Below are positions 1 through 9,038 of a stretch of DNA of 64,000 nucleotides, in pieces. The notes below the pieces were generated by a model. That model had not been told where the DNA came from. It saw only the letters and a program-made list of their open reading frames with translations, and did not search any database. The translations under genes and the position numbers were made by a program. The stretch is from contig NZ_VLLE01000005.1 of the NCBI RefSeq assembly GCF_007830055.1, positions 124,001 to 188,000 on the forward strand, given 5' to 3'. Source of the stretch: Lacibacter cauensis (GTDB taxonomy: Bacteria; Bacteroidota; Bacteroidia; Chitinophagales; Chitinophagaceae). Every line of letters starts with the position of its first letter. Positions within the stretch are counted from its first letter, which is position 1.

Positions 1-419
1 CCAATGTTGTTGTAATTATTGACAGCCCGGTAGGGATTAAACCATGCATGTATTTCAATGCCACGCTTGCGGCACTCTGCAATCATAAATTGTAAAGGAT
101 CGAAACCGTCAGCCGGGGCAACACCCTGCGTACCTGTAATTGAACTGCTCCAGGGTTCTGCAGAACCGGCATACATGGCGTCGCACTCACTGCGTACCTG
201 GAAGTAGATAGCGTTGATGCCAGTTTGCTGCTGCATATCGATCAGTTTTGTAACAGAATCTTTTACCTGTTGTACAGTTCGTACAGCAGCACTTGGCCAA
301 TCGAGATTAAGAAAAGTTGAGAGCCATGCAGCACGCAGCTCACGTTTAGGAGGCGTTTGTGCAGTAGCAACTGAAATACAGATTAGCAGGCTGAAGAAGC
401 AAAGGATCAGTCGATTCAT
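1..419 (-). CDS. GHL10-family glycoside hydrolase-like secreted protein (N-terminal part only)
   Basis: The reading frame starts with ATG at 419 and runs off the left window edge, so only about 139 N-terminal residues are visible. Residues 1-21 form a signal peptide (hydrophobic LLICIS followed by ATAQ), so the product is exported. After it come RAAWLST, NAIYFQVR and, near the edge, HAWFNPYR, the conserved blocks of the glycosyl hydrolase-like 10 (YngK/DUF187) family, whose members have a TIM barrel and are linked to cell-wall or polysaccharide breakdown. The substrate cannot be told from this fragment. A strong terminator at 515-549 separates it from the upstream hydrolase gene, so it should have its own promoter. 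Confidence 0.85.
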   Translation of the reverse strand, partial: MNRLILCFFSLLICISVATAQTPPKRELRAAWLSTFLNLDWPSAAVRTVQQVKDSVTKLIDMQQQTGINAIYFQVRSECDAMYAGSAEPWSSSITGTQGVAPADGFDPLQFMIAECRKRGIEIHAWFNPYRAVNNYNNI

Positions 420-514
420 AAGATGTTGATAGGTGTGCAAAATAAGTTTTTTTGAAAGTAGTTGCTGCCACTGCAAAACTATTAAGAAGAAATTAGTTAT
501 TAGCAGTTGTGTAT

Positions 515-549
515 AATCAAAAAGGAAGCCAACGGCTTCCTTTTTGATT
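515..549 (-). terminator. Rho-independent terminator after dienelactone hydrolase gene
   Basis: A perfect 16-bp stem (515-530 with 534-549) closes on a 3-nt AAC loop, with a GGAAGCC/GGCTTCC core and A/T-rich flanks. It lies 15 nt past the stop of the minus-strand hydrolase and before the start of the GHL10 gene. Confidence 0.85.
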
Positions 550-564
550 ATCTTTTAAGAGCTG

Positions 565-1416
565 CTATGCCAAATGCTTTTTGAAAAAATCAATGGTTCG
601 TTGCCATGCAAGTTTTGCAGCTGCTTCGTTATAGCGTGTAGGCGCTGTATCGTTATGGAATGCGTGGTTCACTTCGGGATACATGTACAACTCGTACGTG
701 ATCTTGTTATCTTTTAATGCCTGTTCGTATGCAGGAATGCCTGCGTTGATGCGTTCGTCGAGTGCTGCATAATGTAACTGCACCGCCGCTTTTATTTTAG
801 GCACATCTGCTGCAGTAGCCTGTCGTCCGTAAAAAGCAACTGCGGCTTTTAATTCAGGAACGTTTACTGCTAATGTATTGCTCATGCCACCGCCCCAGCA
901 AAAACCAACACAACCAAATTTACCATTGCTGTCTTTTCTTGTTTTGAGATAGTTGAAAAGATTGATGAAGTTCTGTTCTGTTTCTTTTGCATTTAGTTTG
1001 GTGAATAGCGTTCTTGCTTCATCTTCATTGGCAGGTGTTCCGCCAAGCGGTGCTAATGCATTCGGTGCAATTGCTAAAAAGCCTGCAGTTGCTGCACGGC
1101 GTGCCACATCTTCAATATGTGCATTCAAACCACGGTTTTCGTGTATCACTACAACAGTTCCGTACTTCGCTTCTTTTTTCGGACGAGCCACATACGCTTT
1201 CATTTCGCCTGTTACTGCAGGATAAGTGATGTATTCGGTAAATAAATCATCACTGGGTGTAACAGCCGCTTTTGCATAATTACCTTCCAGAAAGGGCAGA
1301 ATAGCAACTGCTGCTGCAGTACTGCCGGTTAAAACAGCAAGGCGTTTCATAAACTCACTGCGGGGGAGTGGCTTATGCGTGTACTCATCGTATAGATTAA
1401 TAATTTGCTGATCCAT
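565..1416 (-). CDS. Dienelactone hydrolase family protein (alpha/beta hydrolase), exported
   Basis: A 283-residue protein of the dienelactone hydrolase (carboxymethylenebutenolidase-like) family. The Cys-Asp-His triad is visible: Cys173 in GFCWGGG, Asp220 in AALDERI and His251 in NHAFHND. Glu93 sits in the HENRG block. Residues 22-50 form a hydrophobic export signal preceded by a short polar N-terminus, as in YghX-like members that use a Tat-like leader, though no twin arginine is present here. It probably hydrolyses a small ester or lactone in the periplasm; the true substrate is unknown. It is a single gene closed by the terminator at 515-549. Confidence 0.9.
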   Translation of the reverse strand: MDQQIINLYDEYTHKPLPRSEFMKRLAVLTGSTAAAVAILPFLEGNYAKAAVTPSDDLFTEYITYPAVTGEMKAYVARPKKEAKYGTVVVIHENRGLNAHIEDVARRAATAGFLAIAPNALAPLGGTPANEDEARTLFTKLNAKETEQNFINLFNYLKTRKDSNGKFGCVGFCWGGGMSNTLAVNVPELKAAVAFYGRQATAADVPKIKAAVQLHYAALDERINAGIPAYEQALKDNKITYELYMYPEVNHAFHNDTAPTRYNEAAAKLAWQRTIDFFKKHLA

Positions 1417-1566
1417 TTGTATGTTGATTTAGGCTGATAAGTTACAACGATTTTAATGGTTTGTTTGAACCGTTCATCGAAATGAATTATTCTATTTAAC
1501 TTAAACTGTCGCAAACGGCCTTGGGTATTGTCGTAACAGTACAGGCGATAATTGCAAAGACAAGCT

Positions 1567-1574
1567 TAGTTTTG
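1567..1574 (+). promoter_or_regulatory. Bacteroidota -7 element upstream of DoxX-like gene
   Basis: TAGTTTTG matches the TAnnTTTG consensus of the Bacteroidota primary sigma factor and lies 36 nt before the ATG at 1611. No convincing TTTG is seen at the -33 distance. Confidence 0.5.
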
Positions 1575-1610
1575 TAACAGCAGCAATCAATCAAACCTAA
1601 AACAATCATC

Positions 1611-1985
1611 ATGCAACCAAAAACAAGCAACATTCTTTATTGGGTATTCACGGTACTTTTTGCCGGGCTCATGATTTTTTCATCCGTTGGAGGTATTGGA
1701 CCGAACGAGCAAACCATTGATATCTTTCATAAATTTTTAGGGTATCCTATTTATTTCATTCAGTTTTTAAGCTGGATGAAAATTGCAGGCTCCATAGCTA
1801 TACTGCTGCCATTGCCACGTACATTGAAAGAGTGGGCTTATGCAGGTTTGTTTTTCGATTTAACAGGCGCAGTTTATTCCGGTATTGCAGCATCCGGCAA
1901 ATTTGATCCGCAAATGCTGGGTATGCTGATGTGGATTATACCCGGCGTGCTTTCTTATTATTTCTGGAAGAAAAAACCGGCTTAG
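1611..1985 (+). CDS. DoxX-like integral membrane protein
   Basis: A 124-residue protein with four predicted membrane helices (about 8-26, 45-66, 75-93 and 100-118). The pattern, with an FHKFLGYP-type loop and a helix-ending KEWAYAG segment, matches the DoxX-like (DoxX_2) group, small membrane proteins of unsettled function sometimes linked to redox or quinone chemistry. It has its own TAnnTTTG element upstream and is convergent with the adhesin-like gene. Its terminator overlaps the 3' end of that neighbour. The function is not assigned. Confidence 0.75.
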   Translation: MQPKTSNILYWVFTVLFAGLMIFSSVGGIGPNEQTIDIFHKFLGYPIYFIQFLSWMKIAGSIAILLPLPRTLKEWAYAGLFFDLTGAVYSGIAASGKFDPQMLGMLMWIIPGVLSYYFWKKKPA

Positions 1986-2015
1986 TAATACCAGTGCAGG
2001 AAACAGAATAATCGT

Positions 2016-2061
2016 AAGGCAATATTTGGTTAGCGTAGCAGCCAAACATTGCCTTTTTTTT
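2016..2061 (+). terminator. Terminator of DoxX-like gene, overlapping the convergent gene's 3' end
   Basis: Arms 2016-2029 and 2041-2054 pair (AAGGCAAT with ATTGCCTT, then one mismatch) and are followed by eight T. The hairpin contains the last codons of the minus-strand gene that ends at 2030. Confidence 0.7.
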
Positions 2062-4063
2062 GCATTACGCTACCCGAAGCAGGATCCCGCCAGGATAATT
2101 GCCACACATAATTGCCCATTGGCTGCAGCAAATTGTTGTAACGTCCGTTCCAGGATGTATTGCCTGCAGATGATTGAAACAGCAATACTCCATAACGATT
2201 GAAAATTTTTAACTGCATCTCCCGTAATGCTGTTGTACGGGCCGGACCAAAATAGTCGTTTAATCCATCGTCATTTGGAGAAAATGCAGTGGGCATAAAC
2301 AATGCACAATAAGGATCAATATACACTTGCTTGCTTAGCGAGCTTGTGCAATTATCTTTTGTAGCCGTAAGCGTAATGGTATATGGCCGGTTATTGGTTG
2401 CAGCTGTATAGGTAACCGGCAATGGTTTTTCAAGACTGCTGAACGTGTTGTTGCCGAAATCCCAACTCCATGCTGTTGCGTTTGTACTGCGGTTGACGAT
2501 GAAAATTTCTTCACCTGCGCAGGCCGTATCCATCACATCAAAATCAACGCTGAGCTTGTCTGGTAACAGGATGGTTTCGGCGGCAGTATCTCTGCATTGG
2601 CCATTATCAACGACTAAACGTGCAAGTGTTAATCCGCTTGTGGTAAATAGTTGGGTGGCAGAGGCGCCGACAGCGCTGCCATTCTCGAACAGCCATAGCC
2701 AGTAGTTGATTTCGTTGCCACCTGCATGCGTAAATTGTATAGTGTCTGTCATGCAACCATAGCTGATGCTGTAAGTAAAGCTTGCATCAACGGCTGGTTT
2801 AATCCGAAACGAGGTACTTGTGCCAGCCGCTGTTTCTTTATTGCATTCATCAACAAAGGTGTTGCCGTTTGTTCCTTTTTTGCAAACAATCGTATAATTG
2901 CCTGCCGTGTTCAATGGTTGCTGTAATTGCAGGATTACACTGTTGGTATAGCCATTGTTGCAAGTGGTTTGTACATGTTGAATTTGTGCCAGGGCATGAC
3001 CAGTAATGCTGAAGTCGCTTCCATCAGCAGCAATAGAATTGCATTGCACCGGTTTGGAAAAAGTAAGCGTTAACGCAGTGGCATTGCATGCGTTTGGCTG
3101 CACATTGGTAATAACCGCAAACGGCGAAATGGAAACAGGTATCGTTGTATTGGAAGCAATGTTGTTGTTGCATCTGTCTACTAATGTATTGCCATCGGTA
3201 CCTGTGTTGATGCTGATTTGGTATTGACCTTGGGTAACTGCAGCAGAGAAGGTTAAGACAATGCTGTCGGTTTCGTTACTGTTTGTGCAATTGATTCCTC
3301 TGGCTGCAACAATGCTTGCTGTAGCAGGTTGCAGCATAAAATCAGATCCGTTGCTTGCTATACTGCTGCATTTAATTTTCTTGTTAAAAACAAGGGTGAT
3401 GCTGTTGTTGGAACAAGCAGCAATAGACGATCGGAAAGGCGTGCTGTTATCATCGCTGATGTCGGCTGTTCCGCCTTGTACTGCTAATGAAAAGTTGCCT
3501 GCGTAGTCAACATTGCTCACCATTAATACATACACATGCCCGGTTTGTAACAAAGGCATTGCTGTGAATGTGGGTTTCTCACCAAACACAGGAAGTGATC
3601 TGCATTGTATAAAGTTTATACCGTTGGCGGCTGCACCTGTATTACCTGTACTGCCCGACCAGTTGCCTGTCAGCACTAATGTTTTGTCTGCAAAAATATC
3701 GTTGGGGTTACGGCCGGTAATATCGTACAGCATCCAGTTGTAATCCTGTATAGGGTCTGCGGGTGAAACAGTGAAGCCGAACGTGCCTGCATTTTTACAA
3801 GTAAAGGTATAATAGACGGGATTGTTATCGCCGTAGCTGGTGTTTTGATTGGTACAGCCCGGCACAAACAAACCACCGTTGCGACAAACTGGTAATGTTG
3901 GCTGAAAGAACGATGTATTGCCACAAAGACTGAATGCTGTTGCAGGCGTTTGTCCCTGGGCAGTGCAGGGTTGTGCATGCGCAAATGGCATTGCACAAAG
4001 CATCAATAGTAAGCAGACAAACAAGCGAAGCATCGTACAGTAAATGTACTTTTTTTGCTGCAT
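2030..4063 (-). CDS. Secreted multidomain protein with type IX secretion (gliding motility-associated, type B) C-terminal domain
   Basis: A 677-residue secreted protein. The signal peptide ends at about residue 30 (FAHAQ); Met1 or Met11 could be the start, since the hydrophobic core lies after Met11. Residues about 200-405 hold two tandem repeats sharing the pattern TLxFxKxxxCxSIAxxGSDF, an Ig-like fold. Residues about 420-585 contain PKD-like segments (WSWDFGNN). The last 90 residues (AFSPNDDGLND, IFNRYG, WNGRYNN, GNYVWQ) are the CHU_C/type B sorting domain recognised by the type IX secretion system. The protein is therefore predicted to be exported across the outer membrane and surface-attached, probably as an adhesin or matrix protein. 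It stands alone between convergent and divergent neighbours. Confidence 0.88.
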   Translation of the reverse strand: MQQKKYIYCTMLRLFVCLLLMLCAMPFAHAQPCTAQGQTPATAFSLCGNTSFFQPTLPVCRNGGLFVPGCTNQNTSYGDNNPVYYTFTCKNAGTFGFTVSPADPIQDYNWMLYDITGRNPNDIFADKTLVLTGNWSGSTGNTGAAANGINFIQCRSLPVFGEKPTFTAMPLLQTGHVYVLMVSNVDYAGNFSLAVQGGTADISDDNSTPFRSSIAACSNNSITLVFNKKIKCSSIASNGSDFMLQPATASIVAARGINCTNSNETDSIVLTFSAAVTQGQYQISINTGTDGNTLVDRCNNNIASNTTIPVSISPFAVITNVQPNACNATALTLTFSKPVQCNSIAADGSDFSITGHALAQIQHVQTTCNNGYTNSVILQLQQPLNTAGNYTIVCKKGTNGNTFVDECNKETAAGTSTSFRIKPAVDASFTYSISYGCMTDTIQFTHAGGNEINYWLWLFENGSAVGASATQLFTTSGLTLARLVVDNGQCRDTAAETILLPDKLSVDFDVMDTACAGEEIFIVNRSTNATAWSWDFGNNTFSSLEKPLPVTYTAATNNRPYTITLTATKDNCTSSLSKQVYIDPYCALFMPTAFSPNDDGLNDYFGPARTTALREMQLKIFNRYGVLLFQSSAGNTSWNGRYNNLLQPMGNYVWQLSWRDPASGSVMQKKGNVWLLR

Positions 4064-4132
4064 GTTTCTCTGCAGTAAACTGTGTTACAAAAGAGCGCTA
4101 AATTGTAATTATCTTTCAACAAATCAACAGGT

Positions 4133-4489
4133 ATGAAATTTCTTTCATTACGTCCGTTTGTGCCATCCGGTAAAAAGTTTGAAGAGTCGAAGGCCTTTTT
4201 TGAAGAACTTGGTTTTACAAAAGTGTGGGAGATGGATGGTTATGCCGGTTTTGAAAATAACGGATTCGCTTTCATCCTGCAGCAATACGACAATCAATCT
4301 TTTGCAGAAAACTTTATGCTGACTGTAGGTGTGGAAGATGCAGCTTCCTTCCGTGCATATGTGTTGGAAAAACAATTGCCCGAAAAGTATGGTATCCGCA
4401 TTGGGAATATCAGCAACATGCCATACGGGTTAGAAGTCAATGTGATTGACCTTGCCGGTGTATGCTGGCATTTTGTGCAGAGTAACTAA
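4133..4489 (+). CDS. VOC (glyoxalase/bleomycin-resistance fold) family protein
   Basis: A 118-residue single-module VOC protein. The beta-alpha-beta-beta-beta layout is visible: an N-terminal FLSLRPFVP strand, KAFFEELGFTKVWE helix/strand, FAFILQQ, and a C-terminal VIDLAGVCWHF strand. Half-length members work as dimers. The metal-binding set of true glyoxalase I is not clear (no early His), so a lyase activity is not supported. A TATCTTTC element at about 4112, one base from the -7 consensus, may drive it. Substrate unknown. Confidence 0.8.
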   Translation: MKFLSLRPFVPSGKKFEESKAFFEELGFTKVWEMDGYAGFENNGFAFILQQYDNQSFAENFMLTVGVEDAASFRAYVLEKQLPEKYGIRIGNISNMPYGLEVNVIDLAGVCWHFVQSN

Positions 4490-4511
4490 ATTTTTTTTCA
4501 GGCATAAAATA

Positions 4512-4540
4512 AAACGTCCCGCTCACCGAGCGGGACGTTT
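4512..4540 (-). terminator. Terminator of gcvP (shared with convergent VOC gene)
   Basis: A perfect 13-bp stem (4512-4524 with 4528-4540), GC-rich, with a 3-nt loop. On the minus strand it is followed by TTTTATTTT, so it best terminates gcvP, whose stop lies 24 nt upstream. Confidence 0.85.
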
Positions 4541-4564
4541 GCATATGTTCTGTTGTCAATTCAT

Positions 4565-7429
4565 TTATGCTTCTGTTTCCATGTAACTGCTTACAGGTTC
4601 GCAGGTGCAGATCAAATTCCTGTCGCCGTAAGTATTGTTGATGCGGCTTACACTTGGCCAGAACTTATTCAGCGTTACATAGTACAGCGGATAAGCTGCC
4701 TGTTGTCTGCTGTAAGGACGGTTCCATTCGTCTGCAGTAACAACCTGTTGCGTATGCGGCGCATGCTTCAACGGATTGTTTGCTTTATCTGCATTGCCTT
4801 CTTCAATGGCACGGATTTCCTGGCGGATGCTCAGCAATGCATCGCAGAAACGATCGAGCTCTGCTTTGTCTTCGCTTTCTGTTGGCTCAATCATAATGGT
4901 GCCCGGTACAGGGAAACTCATGGTAGGAGCGTGGAAGCCATAATCCATCAAACGCTTCGCTACATCTTCTGCTTCAATACCTGCAGTATTTTTAAATGGA
5001 CGCAGATCAACAATAAACTCATGTGCACAAGTGCCATTTGATCCGTTATACAGAATGTCGAAATCTTTTTCCAACCTCGTTCTCATGTAATTAGCGTTAA
5101 GGATTGCGTATTCTGTTGCACGTTTTACACCATCGGCACCAAGTAAACGGATATAAGCATAGCTGATGAGCAGGATCGATGCAGAACCGTAAGGTGCAGC
5201 ACTAACAGCTCCTTTTGTGTTATTGTTGATGTGTCCGGGCAGGTATGGTGCAAGATGTGCTTTCACACAAATAGGTCCCATGCCGGGGCCACCGCCACCA
5301 TGCGGAATCGCAAATGTTTTATGCAAGTTCAGGTGACAAACATCGGCACCAATTAAACCGGGCGATGTTAAACCAACCTGTGCATTCATGTTGGCACCAT
5401 CCATGTATACTTGTCCGCCATGTTCGTGTACAATAGCGCAAATCTCTTTTACAGTTTCTTCAAACACACCATAGGTGCTGGGGTAAGTAATCATTACACC
5501 TGCAAGGTTGGCGCTGTGTTGTTCTGCTTTTGCTTTAAAGTCGGCCACATCAATGTAACCGTTCTCCAATGCTTTTACCACAACCACTTTCATACCCGCC
5601 ATTACCGCACTTGCAGGGTTGGTACCGTGTGCAGAAATAGGAATAAGCATAATGTTGCGGTTTGCATTGCCGTTGGCTAAATGATAATCACGAATAGCGA
5701 GCAAACCAGCGTACTCACCTTGCGCACCGCTGTTGGGCTGCAAACTGGTTGCATCAAAACCAGTAATCTCTGCTAAGTATTGTGATAATTCGTCAACGAT
5801 CTGCTGATAACCTTTTGTTTGATCGGCTGCAGCAAACGGATGCATTTTGCTCCAGTGTGCCCAGCTCAAAGGCATCATTTGTGTTGCTGCATTCAGTTTC
5901 ATGGTACAGCTGCCCAAAGAAATCATTGACGTGTTCAACGAAAGATCTTTGTTTTCCAGCTGCTTGATGTAACGCATCATCTGGCTTTCGCTGTTATGCG
6001 TATTAAAGTTGGGATGCGTGAGGTAAGCACTTGTTCTGGTAAGTGCAGCAGGAATATGATTCAGCTGTACCTCTTCTTCAACAGCAAAATGAACAGGGTC
6101 TACATCGTTTACAAAACAGTTGATGAGATCGTACAGATCTTCGAGATTGGTTGTTTCGTCAACCGAAATACCTATTGTCGTTGCATTAATATAGCGCAGG
6201 TTAATTTCCTGTTTTTCTGCTTTTGTTTTTATAGCTGCAAGGTCGTTTACTTTCACAGCAATGGTATCGAAGAACGAATTGCTGAGTAATTCAAAACCTC
6301 TTTCTGTTAATGCATCGCCTACAACCTGCGCAAGCACGGCTACACGTGTAGCAATATTTTTTAATCCCTGCGGACCATGATAAACCGCATACATCGCCGC
6401 CATGTTGGCGAGTAATGCCTGTGCAGTACAAATGTTTGAGGTTGCTTTTTCACGTTTGATGTGTTGCTCACGTGTTTGCAATGCCATACGCAATGCACGG
6501 TTGTTTTGTGCATCGATGCTTACACCAATGATACGGCCGGGAATAGAACGTTTAAATTCGTCTTTACAGGTAAAGAACGCAGCATGCGGTCCGCCATAAC
6601 CAAGCGGTACACCAAAACGTTGTGCCGAACCAAAAGCAACATCAGCACCCAGTTCGCCGGGCGATGTTAACAAGGTTAACGCCAGCAGATCGGTAGCCAT
6701 GGCTACGAAACCGCCAACACTTTGTACTTGATGTATAAATGCACGGTAATCTTCAACCGAACCAATATTGTTAGGGTACTGCACCAATGCACCGAAATAA
6801 GTATTGTCGATGCTTGCAGTTTTATAATTGCCAAACACCAATTCAATGTCCAGCGGTGTGCCACGTGTAATCAATACGTCTTTGGTTTGTGGAAATACCT
6901 GCTCATCTACAAAAAACTTCGGCGCATTGATAACGTCGGTTTTATTTACATGATGGAAAAGCATGTTCATGGCTTCTGCAGCAGCGGTTGCTTCATCCAG
7001 CAAAGAAGCATTGGCTATAGGTAAACCGGTGAGATCGCTCACCATGGTTTGGAAGTTGAGTAAGCTTTCCAAACGGCCTTGCGAAATTTCGGCCTGGTAT
7101 GGTGTGTATTGTGTGTACCAACCCGGGTTTTCAAAGATGTTACGCAGAATCACCGAAGGCGTAATGGTATCGTAATAACCCTGACCAATATAGTTTTTGA
7201 ATAATTTATTGTTCAGCGAAATGTCTTTCAGATGCTTCAACAAATCCGCCTCGCTCATGGCATCGGGCAGGTTCAGTTTTTCATTGTTACGGATTGCTGC
7301 CGGTACGGTTTTGTCAATCAGCTCATCCAGGCTGTTTACCCCGATGGTTTTTAACAGGCTCGCTTCCGATCCTGTGGTTCCAATGTGCCTGCGGGAGAAT
7401 TCGTTTTGTTGCGCTTCAAAAAGGTTCAT
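4565..7429 (-). CDS. gcvP: Glycine dehydrogenase (decarboxylating), P-protein of the glycine cleavage system
   Basis: A 954-residue fused-type P-protein, the usual length for the single-chain homodimeric form. It decarboxylates glycine with pyridoxal phosphate and passes the aminomethyl group to lipoyl-H-protein. The N-terminal half begins with FSRRHIGT. The PLP lysine lies near residue 700 in [16 protein letters not shown], and GSCTMKLNA precedes it. The frame is open for 42 further codons upstream, but the ATG at 7429 matches family N-termini and has an AAAG element before it. Other gcv genes are not next to it, which is common in Bacteroidota. It ends in a strong terminator. Confidence 0.97.
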   Translation of the reverse strand: MNLFEAQQNEFSRRHIGTTGSEASLLKTIGVNSLDELIDKTVPAAIRNNEKLNLPDAMSEADLLKHLKDISLNNKLFKNYIGQGYYDTITPSVILRNIFENPGWYTQYTPYQAEISQGRLESLLNFQTMVSDLTGLPIANASLLDEATAAAEAMNMLFHHVNKTDVINAPKFFVDEQVFPQTKDVLITRGTPLDIELVFGNYKTASIDNTYFGALVQYPNNIGSVEDYRAFIHQVQSVGGFVAMATDLLALTLLTSPGELGADVAFGSAQRFGVPLGYGGPHAAFFTCKDEFKRSIPGRIIGVSIDAQNNRALRMALQTREQHIKREKATSNICTAQALLANMAAMYAVYHGPQGLKNIATRVAVLAQVVGDALTERGFELLSNSFFDTIAVKVNDLAAIKTKAEKQEINLRYINATTIGISVDETTNLEDLYDLINCFVNDVDPVHFAVEEEVQLNHIPAALTRTSAYLTHPNFNTHNSESQMMRYIKQLENKDLSLNTSMISLGSCTMKLNAATQMMPLSWAHWSKMHPFAAADQTKGYQQIVDELSQYLAEITGFDATSLQPNSGAQGEYAGLLAIRDYHLANGNANRNIMLIPISAHGTNPASAVMAGMKVVVVKALENGYIDVADFKAKAEQHSANLAGVMITYPSTYGVFEETVKEICAIVHEHGGQVYMDGANMNAQVGLTSPGLIGADVCHLNLHKTFAIPHGGGGPGMGPICVKAHLAPYLPGHINNNTKGAVSAAPYGSASILLISYAYIRLLGADGVKRATEYAILNANYMRTRLEKDFDILYNGSNGTCAHEFIVDLRPFKNTAGIEAEDVAKRLMDYGFHAPTMSFPVPGTIMIEPTESEDKAELDRFCDALLSIRQEIRAIEEGNADKANNPLKHAPHTQQVVTADEWNRPYSRQQAAYPLYYVTLNKFWPSVSRINNTYGDRNLICTCEPVSSYMETEA

Positions 7430-7693
7430 GTGAGTCTTTCGTTTATACAAATCTGTGATGTGAAAAGAAGCTTTTACAGCTTGTCTTTTGGTTTTCTCAT
7501 GCAGAAAATAAAAGATGCGCAAAGTTACGGGCAGAAACAATTCAAATAAACGCATGTTAGCTGTGTGGGGATAGTCTGTGAAAACGGTTGCGCCGTAAAA
7601 AAGGGTTTGTGCCGTTGTATTTTTTCAAAAGGTTCAACAAAAGATACGCAACTGCATTTACCTGCGGCAGAAGGGAAAAGCTTCCAGCTTTCA

Positions 7694-7701
7694 TACATTT
7701 G
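7694..7701 (+). promoter_or_regulatory. -7 element 4 nt before the YkgJ-family start (leaderless type)
   Basis: TACATTTG fits TAnnTTTG exactly and is followed by CAGC and then the ATG at 7706. Transcription would begin at or next to the start codon. No clear -33 TTTG is seen. Confidence 0.6.
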
Positions 7702-7705
7702 CAGC

Positions 7706-8188
7706 ATGGCCGACGATATTTTACACAACTGGGAAAAAAAAGCTGCCGAGCATCAGAAGGAATATGGCCGTTTCCTGAAACGTGCCGATAAAAACAAAGT
7801 GCTGAAACAACTGCCCGACCTGCACGAAGAAGCTTTTGAGAAAGTTGATTGTCTGCAATGTGCCAATTGCTGTAAAAATTATTCACCCCGGTTTAAAACG
7901 CCCGATATCAAACGCATCAGCAAACACCTGCGCATGAAAGAAAGTGCTTTTATTGATGCTTATTTACGTCTTGATGAAGAAGGCGATTACGTGGTAAATA
8001 CAAAGCCTTGTCCTTTTCTTGGTGCAGATAATTACTGCAGTATTTATGAAGAGCGGCCATCAGACTGTGAACGTTTCCCGTACACCGATGAAGATGTGAT
8101 TTTAAAACGGCCACATCTTACGTTAAAGAACAGCACGTTTTGTCCGGCTACTTATTACGTGCTGGAGAAACTGCTTGCCGTAAAGTAA
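7706..8188 (+). CDS. YkgJ family cysteine cluster protein
   Basis: A 160-residue protein with the YkgJ (CxxCxxCC) zinc or iron chelating motif. Residues about 50-56 read CLQCANCC, followed by CPFLGADNYCSIYEERPSDC about 50 residues later. Metal ligation by these eight cysteines is known for the family; the biochemical role is not settled. The reading frame extends 47 codons further upstream, but the ATG at 7706 sits 4 nt after a perfect -7 element and begins a charged helix (HNWEKKAAEHQKEYGR), so it is taken as the start. It is divergent from gcvP. Confidence 0.88.
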   Translation: MADDILHNWEKKAAEHQKEYGRFLKRADKNKVLKQLPDLHEEAFEKVDCLQCANCCKNYSPRFKTPDIKRISKHLRMKESAFIDAYLRLDEEGDYVVNTKPCPFLGADNYCSIYEERPSDCERFPYTDEDVILKRPHLTLKNSTFCPATYYVLEKLLAVK

Positions 8189-8273
8189 ACTTTGGTTTGA
8201 GCAATTTAATTTCTACTTTCAGTACATAAAAATGGCAGCGATGCTGCTGCATTCAATACTTTAAAAACGTTGT

Positions 8274-8711
8274 ATGAACCACGCTAAACAGGCTGTCGCT
8301 TTTGTTCTGCTGCTGCTGATTACTGCAGGTTGCACAAGAGGCTTTTATTATTTCGATGGGAAAAAGGCCACGCCCGTAAAGATTGTCGACTTGGGTGAAA
8401 TGTATTCAACCTACAATCTAACAGAAAGCGATCAGGCAGAAGTAAAGCGACAGCTCAACGATAAAGCATTGCTGAGCGAAATTATCCGTTACAGTAAAGA
8501 AAACCAGTGGCCCGATGCGGTGAATACATTGGATGAGCGTTTGGAAAACCGCTCGGTAATGATGAAGTATAATTATTACAAAGTGGCAAGCTTCGGCAAC
8601 AAAACCATTGTAGCTGTACCGCAGGATAAAAATAAACACATGCCGGCTGCCTACATTCCGCAGAATCCGATGTACATCATTTTTGCAAGCAGGGTGGTTT
8701 CCTCCAAATAA
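8274..8711 (+). CDS. Hypothetical lipoprotein
   Basis: A 145-residue protein with a lipoprotein signal peptide: a hydrophobic stretch (VAFVLLLLITAG) ends in Cys20. The mature part is polar, has no motif I recognise and keeps conserved-looking aromatic segments (KYNYYKVASFG, NPMYIIFAS). It follows the YkgJ gene by 85 nt on the same strand and is closed by the terminator at 8729-8754. It is probably anchored in the inner or outer membrane and faces the periplasm. Function unknown. Confidence 0.75.
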   Translation: MNHAKQAVAFVLLLLITAGCTRGFYYFDGKKATPVKIVDLGEMYSTYNLTESDQAEVKRQLNDKALLSEIIRYSKENQWPDAVNTLDERLENRSVMMKYNYYKVASFGNKTIVAVPQDKNKHMPAAYIPQNPMYIIFASRVVSSK

Positions 8712-8728
8712 TGGTTGAACTTCTTTTT

Positions 8729-8754
8729 AAAAGGGCCGGTAGCGGCCTTTTTTT
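8729..8754 (+). terminator. Terminator after hypothetical lipoprotein gene
   Basis: A short GC-rich hairpin (AAGGGCCG paired with CGGCCTT around GTAG) is followed by seven T, 20 nt after the lipoprotein stop. Confidence 0.8.
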
Positions 8755-8758
8755 ATGC

Positions 8759-8829
8759 AAAAAAAATCCCCGCCTGGACAGGAGGGGAGACGGTTAATCA
8801 GTTACCATTAACCATTAAACCTTATCATC
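8759..8829 (-). ncRNA. Repeat-plus-terminator module B (candidate small RNA or leader)
   Basis: Read on the minus strand, the 35-nt repeat (8795-8829) is followed by a hairpin (8780-8788 with 8767-8775, one mismatch, 4-nt loop) and eight T. Inside the repeat are AAGG, 4 nt, and a five-codon frame ATG GTT AAT GGT AAC TGA (8815-8798). A weak -7-like TCTATTTG lies 3 nt upstream of the repeat. The repeat is identical to that of module A, while the hairpin differs, which suggests that the 35 nt are the functional part. Function unknown. Confidence 0.5.
8795..8829. repeat. 35-nt direct repeat, copy 1
   Basis: This copy is identical over 35 nt to 8958-8992, in the same orientation, with 128 nt between the copies. 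The minus strand begins GATGATAAGG and ends AACTGATTA. Each copy is followed on the minus strand by a different terminator hairpin. Confidence 0.95.
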
Positions 8830-8925
8830 ACACAAATAGACTAAGTTTTTATTTTTTGAGTTGCATGGATTTGTCATATTTCAGACACAGAGGTGGCGAA
8901 AAGCATGTATCAGTACTTTACGGGC

Positions 8926-8992
8926 AAAAAAAAACCTCTTCCGGTAGGAAGAGGCGCTAATCAGTTACCATTAACCATTAAACCTTATCATC
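8926..8992 (-). ncRNA. Repeat-plus-terminator module A (candidate small RNA or leader)
   Basis: Same design as module B: on the minus strand the 35-nt repeat (8992-8958) carries AAGG and the five-codon frame encoding Met-Val-Asn-Gly-Asn (8978-8961). A perfect 8-bp hairpin follows (8954-8947 with 8942-8935, loop of four) and then nine T. It starts 46 nt after the stop of the secreted thioredoxin gene, so it could be that gene's 3' UTR or a separate small transcript. CTATTTTG just upstream resembles a -7 element. Confidence 0.5.
8958..8992. repeat. 35-nt direct repeat, copy 2
   Basis: This is the second identical copy of the 35-nt sequence at 8795-8829. No third copy was noticed in the window. 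Confidence 0.95.
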
Positions 8993-9038
8993 GATGGCAA
9001 AATAGCCATTTTTTTTTAATTATTGTTGAAACGTTAAA

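Noticed and set aside
7430-7555. Longer start for gcvP at 7555
   Set aside because: The extra 42 residues have no family match; the ATG at 7429 gives the expected N-terminus and is preceded by an AAAG site.
8795-8992. Two identical 35-nt repeats as a CRISPR array
   Set aside because: Only two copies, 128 nt apart, each followed by its own terminator; no cas genes are near.
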